64,000 nt of DNA from Sinomonas cyclohexanicum. GTDB lineage: Bacteria > Actinomycetota > Actinomycetes > Actinomycetales > Micrococcaceae. The translations under genes and the position numbers were made by a program. Numbering within the stretch: the stretch's first letter is position 1; each line of letters starts with the position of its first letter. Shown here one piece after another: positions 16,800 to 26,371 of the stretch. The stretch spans positions 744,001 to 808,000 of the forward strand of contig NZ_AP024525.1 of assembly GCF_020886775.1 (NCBI RefSeq), written 5' to 3'. The notes under the pieces are model-generated. The model had not been told where the DNA came from, did no database searches, and saw only the letters and a list, made by a program, of their open reading frames with translations.

Positions 16800-19614
16800 A
16801 TGGGCCCGGACCTCCTGCCCGCCGAGACGATCCGCACTGAGCGCACGACGGCGGCGCCTCGCCGGCGGAGGGGCGGCGCACGGGCGGTGATGCGCATCGC
16901 CGCGCGCGACATCATGCGGCACAGGGGCCGCTCCGCGCTCATCGTGGGGCTGATCATGCTGCCGGTTGCGGCAGTGTCCGCCGGTGCCACGCTCGTGCAG
17001 AGCACGCAGGCCACTCCAGCAGAGGTGGTCACACGGGAGCTCGGCGCCGCACAGGCGCGCTACACGTCCGGAGTGCTTCCGGGCCCCGGCGCCCAGCAGC
17101 TGCCGGCCGACGACCACAGCATCCAGATGACCGGACCGCTCACCCCGCAGTCAGACTGGAAGCCCGCCCCGGTGGCCGAGGCGCTGCCCCCCGCGGGGCG
17201 GATCCTCCCGGACCGCGCCGCACAGACCGAGGCGTGGGTCACCGCGGCATCACCCCGTCTCGGTGCGCGGTGTCGATGCGCTCGACCCGGTGTTCGCCGG
17301 GAAGTTCCGGCTCACGGGCGGGGCCGCGCCATTGTCGGACGCCGATGCGCTCGCGACACCGGGGTTCCTCGCCACGGTGGACGCCGCGATCGGGGACACC
17401 GTCTCGACTGGCTTCGGGGCCTTCAGAGTCACTGGCACGATCGCGCAGACCGGGACGTCGCCCGACGTGCCGGAGCTGTTCGTCGCGCCGTCCCTAGTTC
17501 CGGAAGCGGGCTCCCGATCGTCCGGCGGGCGCGACGAGTATTACGTCGCTGGCGCGGCACCGGTCGCCTGGGACCGCGTGCTCGAGCTCAACAGGGCCGG
17601 CATCACCGTGCTGGACCGGAACCTCGTGCTCGACCCGCCGCAGGCCCATAGCGCGGCTCCCGCGCGCACCCCCGCACAGCTGGCGGCGAACTTCTCCGGC
17701 GTGGCCTTCGTCGGCGCGCTCGCCCTCCTGCAGGTCGGCCTGCTCGCGGGGGCGGCGTTCGCCGTCGGCGCGCGGCGCCAGGCCCGCGAGCTGCATGTGC
17801 TCGCGGCCGTCGGGGCCGCCCCGCGCGACCTGCTCCGCGTCACCCTCGCCGGTGCGGCGGTCCTCGGGGCGGGTGCCGCCGTGCTGGGCGGAGCCGTCGG
17901 CACCGGCGGTGGCGCCGCGGGCGCAGCCATCGCGATCGCCGCCGGCTCCACGGCATTCACGGGCGTCCACCCGAACGTCCTGATGGCGATCGGCGCGGGC
18001 GGCCTCGGCTTCGTTGCGTGCCTCATCGCCGCCGTCGCTCCCGCGCGGTCCGCTGGGCGGGCGGCCCTGCGTTCGGCCATGGGCGCGCCGCCGGCCACGA
18101 GCCCGAGCAGACGCGTCGCGGCCGTCGGGGCTGCCGTCGTGGGCTCGGCGGCCATCGCCCTCGTTGCGGCCGGGACGCTGCCCCGTCTGCTCGGCCCCGA
18201 CGAATGGGACGGCGCCACGGCGCTCACGGGCGGCCTCGCGGCGTGCGGCGCCGTGGTCGCCGTCGTGGGCACCGTCCTCCTCCTGCCCCGAATCGTGCAC
18301 CTGGTCGCGCGCCCGGGGGACTGGCTTCCCGCACCGCTGCGCATGGCCCTGCGCGACGCTGCCCGCAACCGTCAGCGTGCCGTCCCCGCCGTCGCCGCAT
18401 GCGTGGCCGTCACGGCCCTCGCCGCCGCCGTCATGCTCCCCTCCGCGGGAGCGAACGAACGGGCCGCGCTCACCTACCCGTGGCAGGCCAACGGGAACCA
18501 GGCCTTCTCGTGGGTGCTGGAGAAGGGGCCGACCCTCGACGAGGTCGTCGCTGCGAGCAGAGCCGCAGGTGGGGAGCCAACGGCGTGGCGGACGGTCTCC
18601 AGACCGGCGGTGGCCGGATGCGGGACGGCCGGCGAGCATGACGCAATGGTCAACGCCGCTTACGTGCAGGAGTTCGGCAGGCAGGGTCCCTGCGAAACGA
18701 CGTGGCTGATGATCGCGCCCGGCCAGGCCTGTCCGCGCACCGGTTCCGGCGCCGTGATCGATAGGGGCGACCTCCGCTGCGCCGGAACCGACGGCGCTCC
18801 GAAGACGCTCGCGGTCGGGAACGTCGACGATCTCGCACTTCTCCTCGGCCGCCGGCCGTCGCAGGCCGCCGTCTCCGCGCTCGACGGGGGCGGCGTGGTC
18901 GCCCTCGACGCGGCCGTGTTCGACGACGGCCACGCCCGCGTGGGCGTCCAGGACGTCGCGTCCGTGACGCGGTCCCGCGGGGCACCGCCCGACCTCCAGC
19001 CCAGGGCGACCCTCGACGCCGTCCTCGAACCGGCGCACTTCGGAGCTGCGGGCATCGTGAGCCCAGAGACTGCACGGACCCTCGGAATCCTCGCGCAGCC
19101 GTGGATGCACGTCGTGCAGCTCGCCTCGCCCCCGCCCGCGGACTTCGTTGCCCGGGCAGCTGACGGGCTCACGACGGCCGCCGCCCCGTACGCTGCCGTG
19201 AGCGTGGAACGGGGGCCGGACCTGACCACGGCCGCACTCATGCTGTGGCTGCTCGTCGGCGGAGCAGCGCTCGTGGCACTCGCCGGGGCCTCCATCACCA
19301 CCGGCCTCGCGCTCGCCGACGGGCGCCGGGACAGCATGACGCTCGCCGAGGTCGGCGCCGCGCCGGGATTCCGCAAACGGTACGCCGCGGCGCTGGCCGG
19401 TGTCACCGTGGGCCTCGGGACGCTCCTCGGCGCAGCGATCGGGCTGGCTTCCGGGGCCGCCCTCGTCGGGTCGTTCGGCGGAGGGATTCCGATCGTGGTT
19501 CCGTGGGGCCAACTGGCCGCGCTCGTTGTCGCGATTCCCGTCCTCGCCGCCGCGATCGCGTGGTGCGTGACCCGCGCGGGGTACGGAGAGCGCCGTCGTG
19601 CGCTCGAGAGGTGA
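16800..19614 (+). pseudogene. FtsX-like ABC permease, interrupted by a +1 frameshift near 17253
   Basis: The first frame (from ATG 16800) gives a cytosolic N terminus, one membrane helix (about 45-62) and part of the extracellular domain, then leaves the family-like sequence at CCCC (17253-17256). The rest continues in the next frame from there to 19614: extracellular domain, three helices, two further helices in the middle, a second extracellular domain and the three C-terminal helices. Dropping one C joins TAASP to VSVRGVDALDP and gives a 937-residue protein with the two FtsX domains expected. As it stands, translation would end after 283 residues. The cause is a real mutation or a sequencing error; the rest shows no decay. 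Confidence 0.85.
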
Positions 19615-19804
19615 GCCGCGACTCTACGCCGGTCGCCCCCGCCGGGCGCCCCGCCGGCATGGCAGGCCCCCGGCGGCATGGGGGCCGCGCACGCGGGCCT
19701 GTTGAGTCGTTGCGGGCCTGTGATGCCGTCACGAGCCGGTGAAGCGCACGACGGCGCCCGCTCGCCCGCTGCTGCTGACACGGGGTGCGTGAGAGTATGG
19801 CGAC

Positions 19805-20440
19805 ATGACTTCAACGGGGAACGAGCACACGGCATCCGCGGACACTCGGGACGAGGAGACCGTGGAGGGGACCCCGATCGACGGTGCGGCCGCGGCGGAT
19901 GGCGAGCACACGACGTCGTCCGATCAGCGTCGCGCCAAGCGCGCCAGCCTGCAGGAGCTCGTGGACGAGCCGGCGAAGGTCATGCGCATCGGCACGATGA
20001 TCCGCCAGCTCCTCGAGGAGGTGAAGGGCGCGCCGCTGGACGAGGCCGCACGCGAGCGCCTCGCCGAGATCCACGAGCGCTCCATCAAGGAGCTCGAGGA
20101 CGGGCTCGCGCCCGAGCTCGTCGATGAGCTCCACCGCATCTCCCTGCCGTTCTCGGACGCATCGGTGCCGTCCGAATCGGAGCTCCGGGTGGCCCAAGCA
20201 CAGCTCGTGGGCTGGCTTGAGGGGCTCTTCCATGGCATCCAGACCGCGATCGCCGCGCAGCAGGCGGCACACCAGCTCGCGGCGTCGCAGGTGCAGCTGC
20301 GCCAGCTCCCCCCGGGGACCATGATCGCCCCCGGCGTGATCATCGGTGAGAACGGTGAGCCGCAGCGCGCCCCGCAGGGCCAGGCGCAGCGGGCCGCCGA
20401 GCAGGGCCGCGCCGAGCACGGCCCCGGCCAGTACCTCTGA
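19805..20440 (+). CDS. bpa: Bacterial proteasome activator Bpa/PafE
   Basis: 211 residues. After an acidic disordered N terminus (1-40) comes the four-helix core (about 45-160: LQELVDEPAKVMRIGTMIRQ, LAPELVDELHRISLPF) of the DUF2587 family, and the chain ends in GQYL (208-211). In Mycobacterium this C-terminal GQYL docks into the 20S proteasome alpha ring and opens the gate without ATP. All these features are visible here. The proteasome genes themselves are not in the window. A second small gene follows after 14 bp and is probably cotranscribed. Confidence 0.95.
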   Translation: MTSTGNEHTASADTRDEETVEGTPIDGAAAADGEHTTSSDQRRAKRASLQELVDEPAKVMRIGTMIRQLLEEVKGAPLDEAARERLAEIHERSIKELEDGLAPELVDELHRISLPFSDASVPSESELRVAQAQLVGWLEGLFHGIQTAIAAQQAAHQLAASQVQLRQLPPGTMIAPGVIIGENGEPQRAPQGQAQRAAEQGRAEHGPGQYL

Positions 20441-20454
20441 GCGCGCTTACCTCC

Positions 20455-20895
20455 ATGGGGTTCATCAAGGAGGCCCTCGCGAACCGTCGCGACGACGCCG
20501 AGCTGGGCAAGGGCCTGTGGCGCCGCGCCCATGACCGGTTCCGCAGGGGGCTCGACCGCTACCACCAGGTCCTCGAGGGCATCGACGACGACGTGCTCTA
20601 CAACGAGCTCGTCGTGATCGCCAACGCCCTCGCCGGGCTTCTCCCGCGCGTCCGGGCGGTGTGCATCGAGGCGCAGCGCCGTTCCCCGAGCGATGGGCTG
20701 GACATCCCGGGGGAGTTCACCGCCGTCCACCGCGCGCTCTCGCGGGCAGGCAACGCGCTCGCGACGACCGCCGAGGCGGCCGCGATGCTCCGCCTTGCCG
20801 TCGGGCCCGTCCCGGTGGGCGCGCTGTCGGTGCAGCGCCGGGCAGCGGCGGTGCTCGAGCACGTCGAGGAGGCCGAGAGGCTCATGCACCCGTGA
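20455..20895 (+). CDS. Conserved hypothetical helical protein next to bpa
   Basis: 146 residues, almost entirely predicted alpha-helix, with RDDAELGKGLWRRAHDRFRRG near the start and VLEHVEEAERLMHP at the end. No signal peptide or membrane segment. I do not recognise a named domain. It starts 14 bp after the bpa stop, which suggests a two-gene operon and possibly a shared role in proteasome-linked turnover; that link is positional only. Confidence 0.75.
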   Translation: MGFIKEALANRRDDAELGKGLWRRAHDRFRRGLDRYHQVLEGIDDDVLYNELVVIANALAGLLPRVRAVCIEAQRRSPSDGLDIPGEFTAVHRALSRAGNALATTAEAAAMLRLAVGPVPVGALSVQRRAAAVLEHVEEAERLMHP

Positions 20896-20967
20896 TCCGG
20901 AAGGTGACTCCCGGGACCTGACGCCCAGACGGCGGGGGCGTTCGCAGTCCGCGAAGCCGCACGGAAA

Positions 20968-21011
20968 ATCCTGCCATCCCGCTGCGCCGACGCGCGGTCC
21001 GATGGCAGGAT
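20968..21011 (+). promoter_or_regulatory. Hairpin covering the ribosome binding site of the aldo/keto reductase
   Basis: ATCCTGCCATC (20968-20978) pairs perfectly with GATGGCAGGAT (21001-21011). The 22-nt interval contains a further GC-rich stem (CCGC-GCG with CGCGCGG around CCGA). The right arm includes GGCAGGAT, the only Shine-Dalgarno-like sequence before the ATG at 21019, so in RNA the site would be hidden. It could act as a translational switch, or as a DNA operator. Confidence 0.6.
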
Positions 21012-21018
21012 GGACGCC

Positions 21019-21873
21019 ATGACAACGGCAGAGACCCTGACTTCACCCGTGCTCACGCTCCACGACGGCAACACCATCCCGCAGCTCGGCTACGGGGTGT
21101 GGCAGGTCGCCGACGACGTGGCCGAGCAGGTTGTCGGCGAGGCGTTCCGCGTGGGCTACCGCCACATCGACACCGCCGCCGCATACCGCAACGAGGCCGG
21201 CGTGGGCCGCGCCATCGCCTCCTCCGGCCTGGCCCGCGAGGACCTCTTCATCACCACGAAGCTCTGGAACGCGGACCAGGGCAGCGACAAAACGGCCGCC
21301 GCCTTCGAGGCCTCCCTCGAGAAGCTCGGCCTGGACTACGTGGACCTCTACCTCATCCACTGGCTCCAGCCCAAGCAGGGCAAGTACCTCGAGACCTGGC
21401 AGGAGTTCGCCAAGCTCGCCGAGTCCGGCCGCGTCCGCTCGATCGGCGTCTCCAACTTCACGGTCGAGGCGCTCGAGGAGATCGAGCGCGAGACCGGCGT
21501 GCGCCCTGTGATCAACCAGGTCGAGACGCACCCGTACTTCCCGCAGAACGAGCTCCGCGCCTACGAGCAGTCCAAGGGGATCCTCCACGAGGCGTGGTCG
21601 CCGCTCGGCCAGGGCAAGGACCTTCTCGCGGACCCGGTCCTCGCCGGCATCGCGAAGAGCCATGGCGTGAGCATCCCGAACGTCGTGCTCGGCTGGCACC
21701 TCGCGGTGGGCAACGTGGTGATCCCCAAGTCGGTCACCCCCGAGCGCATCGCCCAGAACTGGACGGCGCTCGCCCTCACGCTGGCGCCCGAGGAGGTCGC
21801 AGCCATCAACGCGCTCGACAAGGGCGCGGCCGGCCGCATCGGCCCGGACCCCGCGGTCTCCGACTTCGCCTGA
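21019..21873 (+). CDS. Aldo/keto reductase
   Basis: 284 residues from the second ATG (21019); an in-frame ATG at 21010 lies inside the ribosome binding region. A classic AKR barrel: catalytic Asp and Tyr in [14 protein letters not shown] (near 45-58), Lys in FITTKLWN, His in LYLIHW, plus GVSNF and the C-terminal NADPH-binding [10 protein letters not shown]. Such enzymes reduce aldehydes and ketones, including 2,5-diketo-D-gluconate in coryneform relatives. Substrate is not determinable here. A strong hairpin precedes it and a palindromic terminator follows. Confidence 0.93.
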   Translation: MTTAETLTSPVLTLHDGNTIPQLGYGVWQVADDVAEQVVGEAFRVGYRHIDTAAAYRNEAGVGRAIASSGLAREDLFITTKLWNADQGSDKTAAAFEASLEKLGLDYVDLYLIHWLQPKQGKYLETWQEFAKLAESGRVRSIGVSNFTVEALEEIERETGVRPVINQVETHPYFPQNELRAYEQSKGILHEAWSPLGQGKDLLADPVLAGIAKSHGVSIPNVVLGWHLAVGNVVIPKSVTPERIAQNWTALALTLAPEEVAAINALDKGAAGRIGPDPAVSDFA

Positions 21874-21897
21874 CTCCGGAGGCGTCAGGTACAAGCG

Positions 21898-21956
21898 GCG
21901 ACGCGCGACGCCGGTGACCCGCCCCCCAGCGGCGAGTCACCGGCGTCGTGCGTCGC
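21898..21956. terminator. Long palindromic hairpin between convergent aldo/keto reductase and mrpD
   Basis: Arm 21898-21918 pairs with 21936-21956 (21 bp, one mismatch) around a 17-nt GC-rich loop. It carries the GACGCCGGTGAC / GTCACCGGCGTC core and the outer CGTCGTGCG of the hairpin family in this window. Lying 25 bp after one gene and 65 bp after the convergent one, it fits a bidirectional terminator. Confidence 0.8.
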
Positions 21957-22020
21957 GCGCACGTAAGGTCCTTACCCGGTGGTGCGGGCGCGGAAACCGC
22001 ACCGCCTCGGAGGCGCCGGC

Positions 22021-23848
22021 TCAGCCGCCGACCAGGACCGCGAGACCGGACGCGGCGACGCCGAGCACCATCCACACGATGTAGTCTCCGACCCTTCCGG
22101 AGTGCACGCGCCGCAGGAGACGGAGCGCCGGGTCCGCCGTGCCCAGGGCGCGGGCCACGGCCGGCAGCCGGTGCCGGTAGAGGGCCGCGGCCGCGAGCGC
22201 GACCGCCGATCGCCACGGTGACGAATCCCCACACCGTGGCGGGGGCCTCCCACCCGTCCCCGCCCCCGACGCCGGCCGATGGGCCCACCGGGCCGCCTCC
22301 GAGCACCGCCCCTATATAGCCCGTTCGGTCGATGAACTGGCCGGCGGCCCCGTCCGCCGCGGCGCCGAGGCCCGGGAGGATGCCCAGCCCGAGGCCGCCC
22401 GCGAGCAGGGCAACCACCGGCGCGGACATCGACAGGGGGACGCGCTCGCGGCCGATGCTGACCTCGATCCTTTCCTGGTCCCCGCTCATGCCCTCCTCCT
22501 CGATCCCCTCGGGCGGCGATCCGAGGCCGAGGAAGACTCGCGCACCCACGCGGAGGACGGCGCCCGCAGTCACCGCGGAGACGGCGACCATGAGGGCCAT
22601 CGCCCAGCCCCAGCCGTCCTCCGAGAGCGCGTGCTCGGTCAGTCCCTTGCCGAGACCGACGGCGAACGGCGGCGCCCCGGCAAGGGCCAAGGCCGCCGCG
22701 AGGTAGGCGGCACCGAGCCAGGGCGCGTCCTTGCCGCGTCCCTGGAGGGTGAACTCGTCGACGCTGCCGTAGCGGTCCAGGATGATGCCGCTGAGCAGGA
22801 ACAGCGCGCCCTTGACCGCCGCGTGGCCGGCTGCGTAGACGGCGAGGCCAGCCAGCGCGGACCCGGAAGCCGAGCCGAGCGCGAGGAGGAACACGCCCGT
22901 GTGCGCGATCGTCGAGTAGGCGAGCAGCCGCTTGAGGTGCCGCTGCAGGAGGCACATCACGGTCCCCACCGCCGCGGTGAGCATGCCGAGCGCCACAAAG
23001 AGGGGCTGCGCCGCGGGCCCCGCTCCCGTGTCGCTGAACACGGCCCAGTACAGGCGGGCGGTCCCGTAGAGGCCCAGCTCCACCATGACCCCGGAGAACA
23101 GGACGCACACGGGGGAGGGCGCCACCGCGTGCGCGTCGTCGAGCCAGAAGTGGAAGGGCGAGATGGCGCCCTTGACGAGGAAGCCGGTGCACACGAGCAC
23201 GAACCCTACGAGCACGAGCGGGCTGCGGTCGCCCGCGAGCTGGGCGGACAGGGCAGCGAGGTTGAGGCTTCCCGTGTGCGCGTAGAGGACTGCGACCCCC
23301 GTCAGCGAGATGTACGCCGCGAGGGAGTTCACTATCCCGAAGTTGATCGCGCCGTGCACGGCCGAGGGGTCCTCGCTCTTGAGTCCCGTGAGCGCATACG
23401 CCGCGACCCCCATAAGCTCGAAGAAGACGAACATCGTGAAGACGTCCCCGGCGAACGCGAAGCCGGTCATGCCCGCGAGGAACAGCACCATGAGCCCGTG
23501 GAAGTGCGCGCTGTCCGACTCGAAGTACCGCCAGGCGAACACGAGCGAGGTGAGCATGAGCACTGAGGCGAGCAGCGCGATGCCGATGCCCAGACCGTCG
23601 CCGACGAGCGCGATGCCGACGGCGCGACCGCCGCTCGGCTCCCAGCCCGCGAGCCAGTACACGAGCCGCGACTGGGTGGCGGCGGGGAGCATGAGTGCCT
23701 CACACCCTGCCGCGGCCACGGCGGCGGACACCGAGACGATGTCCCCGAACAGCCGCGGCAGGAACCGGCCGGCGGACATGAGCAGGCAGGCCGTGAGCAC
23801 GAGGCCGACGACCACGAGGGGCATGAGGACTGGCAGGCCGGCGCGCAT
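22021..23848 (-). CDS. mrpD: Mrp/Mbh antiporter subunit D (NuoN/NuoM-like), frameshifted near the C terminus
   Basis: A proton-pumping membrane subunit with about 14 hydrophobic helices and the conserved charged residues of the family (for example the Lys in [26 protein letters not shown], near 225-250, and [11 protein letters not shown]). Translation from ATG 23848 follows the family for about 546 residues to VTVAIG. Then one extra G near 22203-22207 throws it into a 130-residue Arg/Pro-rich frame that runs into the neighbouring gene. Skipping one base restores [20 protein letters not shown] and so on to a TGA at 22021, 608 residues in all. Last gene of the operon, 4 bp after mrpC. Confidence 0.85.
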
Positions 23849-23852
23849 GCGA

Positions 23853-24200
23853 TCAGCCCTCGAGGGCGCTGAGGTCGTCCGGATCGATGGCCTTGCGGCG
23901 CTTCGCCATCTGGACCACGAGCGCGAGGAGCATCGACGTGACCGCGGCGGAGACCACGATGTCGGTCAAGGTCAGCGCCTGCACCACCGGATCTACCACC
24001 GGGGTGTCCCTGCCGACCTGCGCACCGAAGATCGGGGCAAGGCCGCCGTACTGGAACCCCACGGCGGCGAGCAGGATGTACGTGGCCGACTGGGCCACGG
24101 ACAGGCACACGACGGCGTGGACGAGGTTCCGGCTCGTCGCGATCCCCACGATGCCGAGCACCATGACGGCCCCGGCGACGGCGTACGCGTAGTAGGTCAT
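23853..24200 (-). CDS. mrpC: Mrp/Mbh antiporter subunit C (NuoK-like)
   Basis: 115 residues with three membrane helices, the size and layout of NuoK/MrpC. The ATG at 24200 overlaps the mrpB stop (ATGA); the open frame upstream is not part of the gene. NuoK-type subunits carry a membrane glutamate or polar residues for proton transfer between neighbouring antiporter-like subunits. Here the segment [20 protein letters not shown] is the most conserved part. Downstream mrpD begins 4 bp later. Confidence 0.9.
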   Translation of the reverse strand: MTYYAYAVAGAVMVLGIVGIATSRNLVHAVVCLSVAQSATYILLAAVGFQYGGLAPIFGAQVGRDTPVVDPVVQALTLTDIVVSAAVTSMLLALVVQMAKRRKAIDPDDLSALEG

Positions 24201-24964
24201 GCGGCGTCCTCCTTGTCGTCGTGGGGTCCTCCCGGCGCGGCGCGCACGGCGAGGCTCTGGTCGAGGAACCCCGCGAGGAGCACGACGACGCTGCTCGCCA
24301 CCGCCATGCCGACGGCCACGTTGAACAGCGGCACGGTCCCGGAGGAGACGAAGTCGCCGAGCTGGCCCTGCGGCAGCACGTTCGAGAAGAGGCGGGCGCC
24401 GAACGCCGCGCCGGCAAGGCCGATCGCGCCGAAGAGCACGACGCCGGCCGCCTCCCCCTGCTCGAACCATTCGAGCGGGCGCAGCCGCCGCAGCAGCCGG
24501 TAGCGCCCCCCCACGTAGAGCAGGTGGAGGCCGGTTGCGAGGATGATCCCGCCCTGGAAGCCGCCGCCCGGCGTGATGGCCCCGTGGGCGATGACATCCG
24601 CCCCGAGTACGAGCGTGAGCGGGAACAGGACGTAGACCAGCAGGCTCGTCGACTCGAGGATGACCCCGCCGCTGCTGACCTTGCGGCGCCGCTCGCGGTG
24701 CACCGGCCGCAGCAGCGCCGCGACGCCCACGACAGCGCAGAACAGGATCGTCTCCTCGCCGAACGTGTCGAACCCGCGCTGGTCGAAGTTGACGCTCGCG
24801 ACCGCGTTCGCGGTGGAGTGATCGAAGGTCCCGGCCACGGCAAGGTCCCGGTAGGGGTGCGTGCTCGCACCGAAGGGGGGCACTCCGGCGAGGGCGATGC
24901 CCAGGACCGCGGCGAAGCCCACGAGCCCGACCACGAGCAGGACAAGCCGGCTGCGGCGCGTCAT
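24197..24964 (-). CDS. mrpB: Mrp/Mbh antiporter subunit: MbhE-like region fused to MrpB domain
   Basis: 255 residues. The N-terminal about 90 residues (two helices with FDTFGEETILFCAVVGVAALL between them) match MbhE / the last helices of MrpA. The rest (about 100-235, with FPLTLVLGADVIAHGAITPGGGFQGG) is MrpB. The joining in one chain replaces the two separate genes mbhE and mbhF of archaeal clusters. ATG overlaps the upstream stop, and its own stop overlaps the mrpC ATG, so translation is coupled. Acidic C-terminal tail (HDDKEDAA). Confidence 0.88.
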   Translation of the reverse strand: MTRRSRLVLLVVGLVGFAAVLGIALAGVPPFGASTHPYRDLAVAGTFDHSTANAVASVNFDQRGFDTFGEETILFCAVVGVAALLRPVHRERRRKVSSGGVILESTSLLVYVLFPLTLVLGADVIAHGAITPGGGFQGGIILATGLHLLYVGGRYRLLRRLRPLEWFEQGEAAGVVLFGAIGLAGAAFGARLFSNVLPQGQLGDFVSSGTVPLFNVAVGMAVASSVVVLLAGFLDQSLAVRAAPGGPHDDKEDAA

Positions 24965-25257
24965 GTCGTGTCCTGAGCGTCGTCGGGTACTTCCGCCGGC
25001 GTGTCGCGGATGCTCTCGACCTTCCTGATCGCGAGCACCACGATGAGGGGCACGACGGCGGAGCCGACAGCCACCTGGCTGAGCGCGACGTCGGGGGCCT
25101 GGAGCACGAGGAACATGACTGTGAGCAGCAGTCCGTACGCGGAGAGCACCACGGCCTGCCGCGCGGGCCGGTGGGTGAAGACGACCGCCGCGGCGCCCGC
25201 GAGCACGAGCGTCAGGCTCACGGCGATGAGCACCCCGCCCAGGATTCCGTTGCTCAC
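24961..25257 (-). CDS. MbhD-like subunit (DUF4040; C-terminal MrpA homologue)
   Basis: 98 residues from a GTG at 25257 that overlaps the mrpG stop (GTGA). Three helices with RQAVVLSAYGLLLTVMFLVLQAPDVALSQVAVGSAVVPL, the DUF4040 signature also found at the end of MrpA and as MbhD. The larger NuoL-like N-terminal part of MrpA is absent from the operon. This is what makes the cluster Mbh-like. Its charged tail ends DDAQDTT. Confidence 0.88.
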   Translation of the reverse strand: MSNGILGGVLIAVSLTLVLAGAAAVVFTHRPARQAVVLSAYGLLLTVMFLVLQAPDVALSQVAVGSAVVPLIVVLAIRKVESIRDTPAEVPDDAQDTT

Positions 25258-25556
25258 TCCGGCGACCTCCCGACGTCGTGCCCTGCCTCTGCCGCGACGG
25301 CGCGGCCCACGGCCGCGGTGACCGCGGGCCCGCTCCCGGCGGCGACGAGGGCGACGGCCAGTACGGTGGCGCTGCCGAGCGACACCCCGAAAGCGATCAC
25401 GGCCGCGAGCGAGAACAGGGGGACCGCGAGGGTCGTGACGGGCGCCAGGAAGTGCAGCCGGTCCAGCGCCGTGCGGGCGAGGAGCGCCCCGCAGGACGCG
25501 TACGCGACGACGAGCAGTGCCAGGCCTGCGCATACCGATTCGAGGACTAAGGTCAT
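25254..25556 (-). CDS. mrpG: Mrp/Mbh antiporter subunit G
   Basis: 100 residues with three hydrophobic helices and the family's RTALDRLHFLAPVTTLAVPL centre. The ATG at 25556 overlaps the mrpF stop by 4 bp (ATGA). MrpG is a small structural subunit needed for assembly of the antiporter. The C-terminal tail is hydrophilic (AEAGHDVGRSPE). Confidence 0.9.
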   Translation of the reverse strand: MTLVLESVCAGLALLVVAYASCGALLARTALDRLHFLAPVTTLAVPLFSLAAVIAFGVSLGSATVLAVALVAAGSGPAVTAAVGRAVAAEAGHDVGRSPE

Positions 25557-25846
25557 CGCGCCGCCTCCTGGCCCGCGTCCTCGGGGGCGCCGCTCTCGGG
25601 ACTCAGCAGGCGCGTGTAGACCAGCGTGCCGGTCGAGCTCAGCACGGCGAGGACGAGCGGGACGATGAGGTACGAGGACTGGCCCGCGAGGACGGACAGG
25701 CCGACGAGTACCATCACGCCGGTCGCGTTAAGGAGTGCCAGGCCGACCAGCCGCTGCGCCGCTGTGCCGCGGCAGGCCAGCACGAGTCCGGGGACCACCC
25801 CGACGATGAGGAGCGCGGCAGTCGCCGATGCCCAGAGCGCCTCCAC
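25553..25846 (-). CDS. mrpF: Mrp/Mbh antiporter subunit F
   Basis: 97 residues from a GTG at 25846, right after the mrpE stop and preceded by an AGAGGG ribosome site; the longer open frame would run back through mrpE. Three membrane helices, with the family's GLALLNATGVMVLVGLSVL in the middle. MrpF is thought to take part in ion passage together with E and G. Hydrophilic C-terminal tail. Confidence 0.88.
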   Translation of the reverse strand: MEALWASATAALLIVGVVPGLVLACRGTAAQRLVGLALLNATGVMVLVGLSVLAGQSSYLIVPLVLAVLSSTGTLVYTRLLSPESGAPEDAGQEAAR

Positions 25847-25847
25847 G

Positions 25848-26336
25848 CTATCCCTCTTCCCCGGACCGCAGGACGTCCTCGTCGAGGCCCGGCCAGCCGT
25901 GGACGAGGGAGTGCACCGTGACGGTTCCCGCTTCGGGGTCGGATGCGACGACAACCGAGCCGGGGGTCGCGGAGAGTGCGACGATCCCGCCGGCGCGCCA
26001 CCCGGTCTCGCGGGCGCCGTCGCCCCCGGGCATGTGGCCGGCGCGCAGCTGCCCCGGTTGCCGGGTCCGGAGCCAGCCGGTGAGACGGACCATGTCCGCG
26101 ACCGCCGCGACAGGGACGGTCGCCGCCCACCTCGGCCACACGCGGCGCGGGAGGGCGCGGAAGGGCATGGCCCGCCGCGCCACGGTGGCCAGCGCGCCCG
26201 CCGGGAGCGCGACCGCCGCCGCGGCGATGGACTCGACGGCGGTGACCGAGGACGCCGTCGCGAGCCAGAACAGGGTTCCCGCGAGCGTCCACGCCGCGAC
26301 CTCGACGACCCGCTTGATCACGCCGTATCGCTCCAT
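25848..26336 (-). CDS. mrpE: Mrp/Mbh antiporter subunit E
   Basis: 162 residues: two N-terminal helices, a short cytosolic stretch with VWPRWAATVPVAAVADMVRLTGW, and a soluble C-terminal half with GIVALSATPGSVVVASD and VHSLVHGWPG, typical of MrpE. First gene of the seven-gene operon mrpE-F-G-mbhD-B-C-D. Its ATG lies only 35 bp from the divergent start of the acidic protein gene, so the two promoters must overlap. Confidence 0.9.
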   Translation of the reverse strand: MERYGVIKRVVEVAAWTLAGTLFWLATASSVTAVESIAAAAVALPAGALATVARRAMPFRALPRRVWPRWAATVPVAAVADMVRLTGWLRTRQPGQLRAGHMPGGDGARETGWRAGGIVALSATPGSVVVASDPEAGTVTVHSLVHGWPGLDEDVLRSGEEG

Positions 26337-26371
26337 AGACTCTCGGTGCCCACACGGCTAGCGTCGAAACC

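Noticed and set aside
17494-19512. 672-codon minus-strand frame over the ABC permease
   Set aside because: Composition is Arg/Gly/His-rich and it mirrors codon positions of the permease; no motif or ribosome site.
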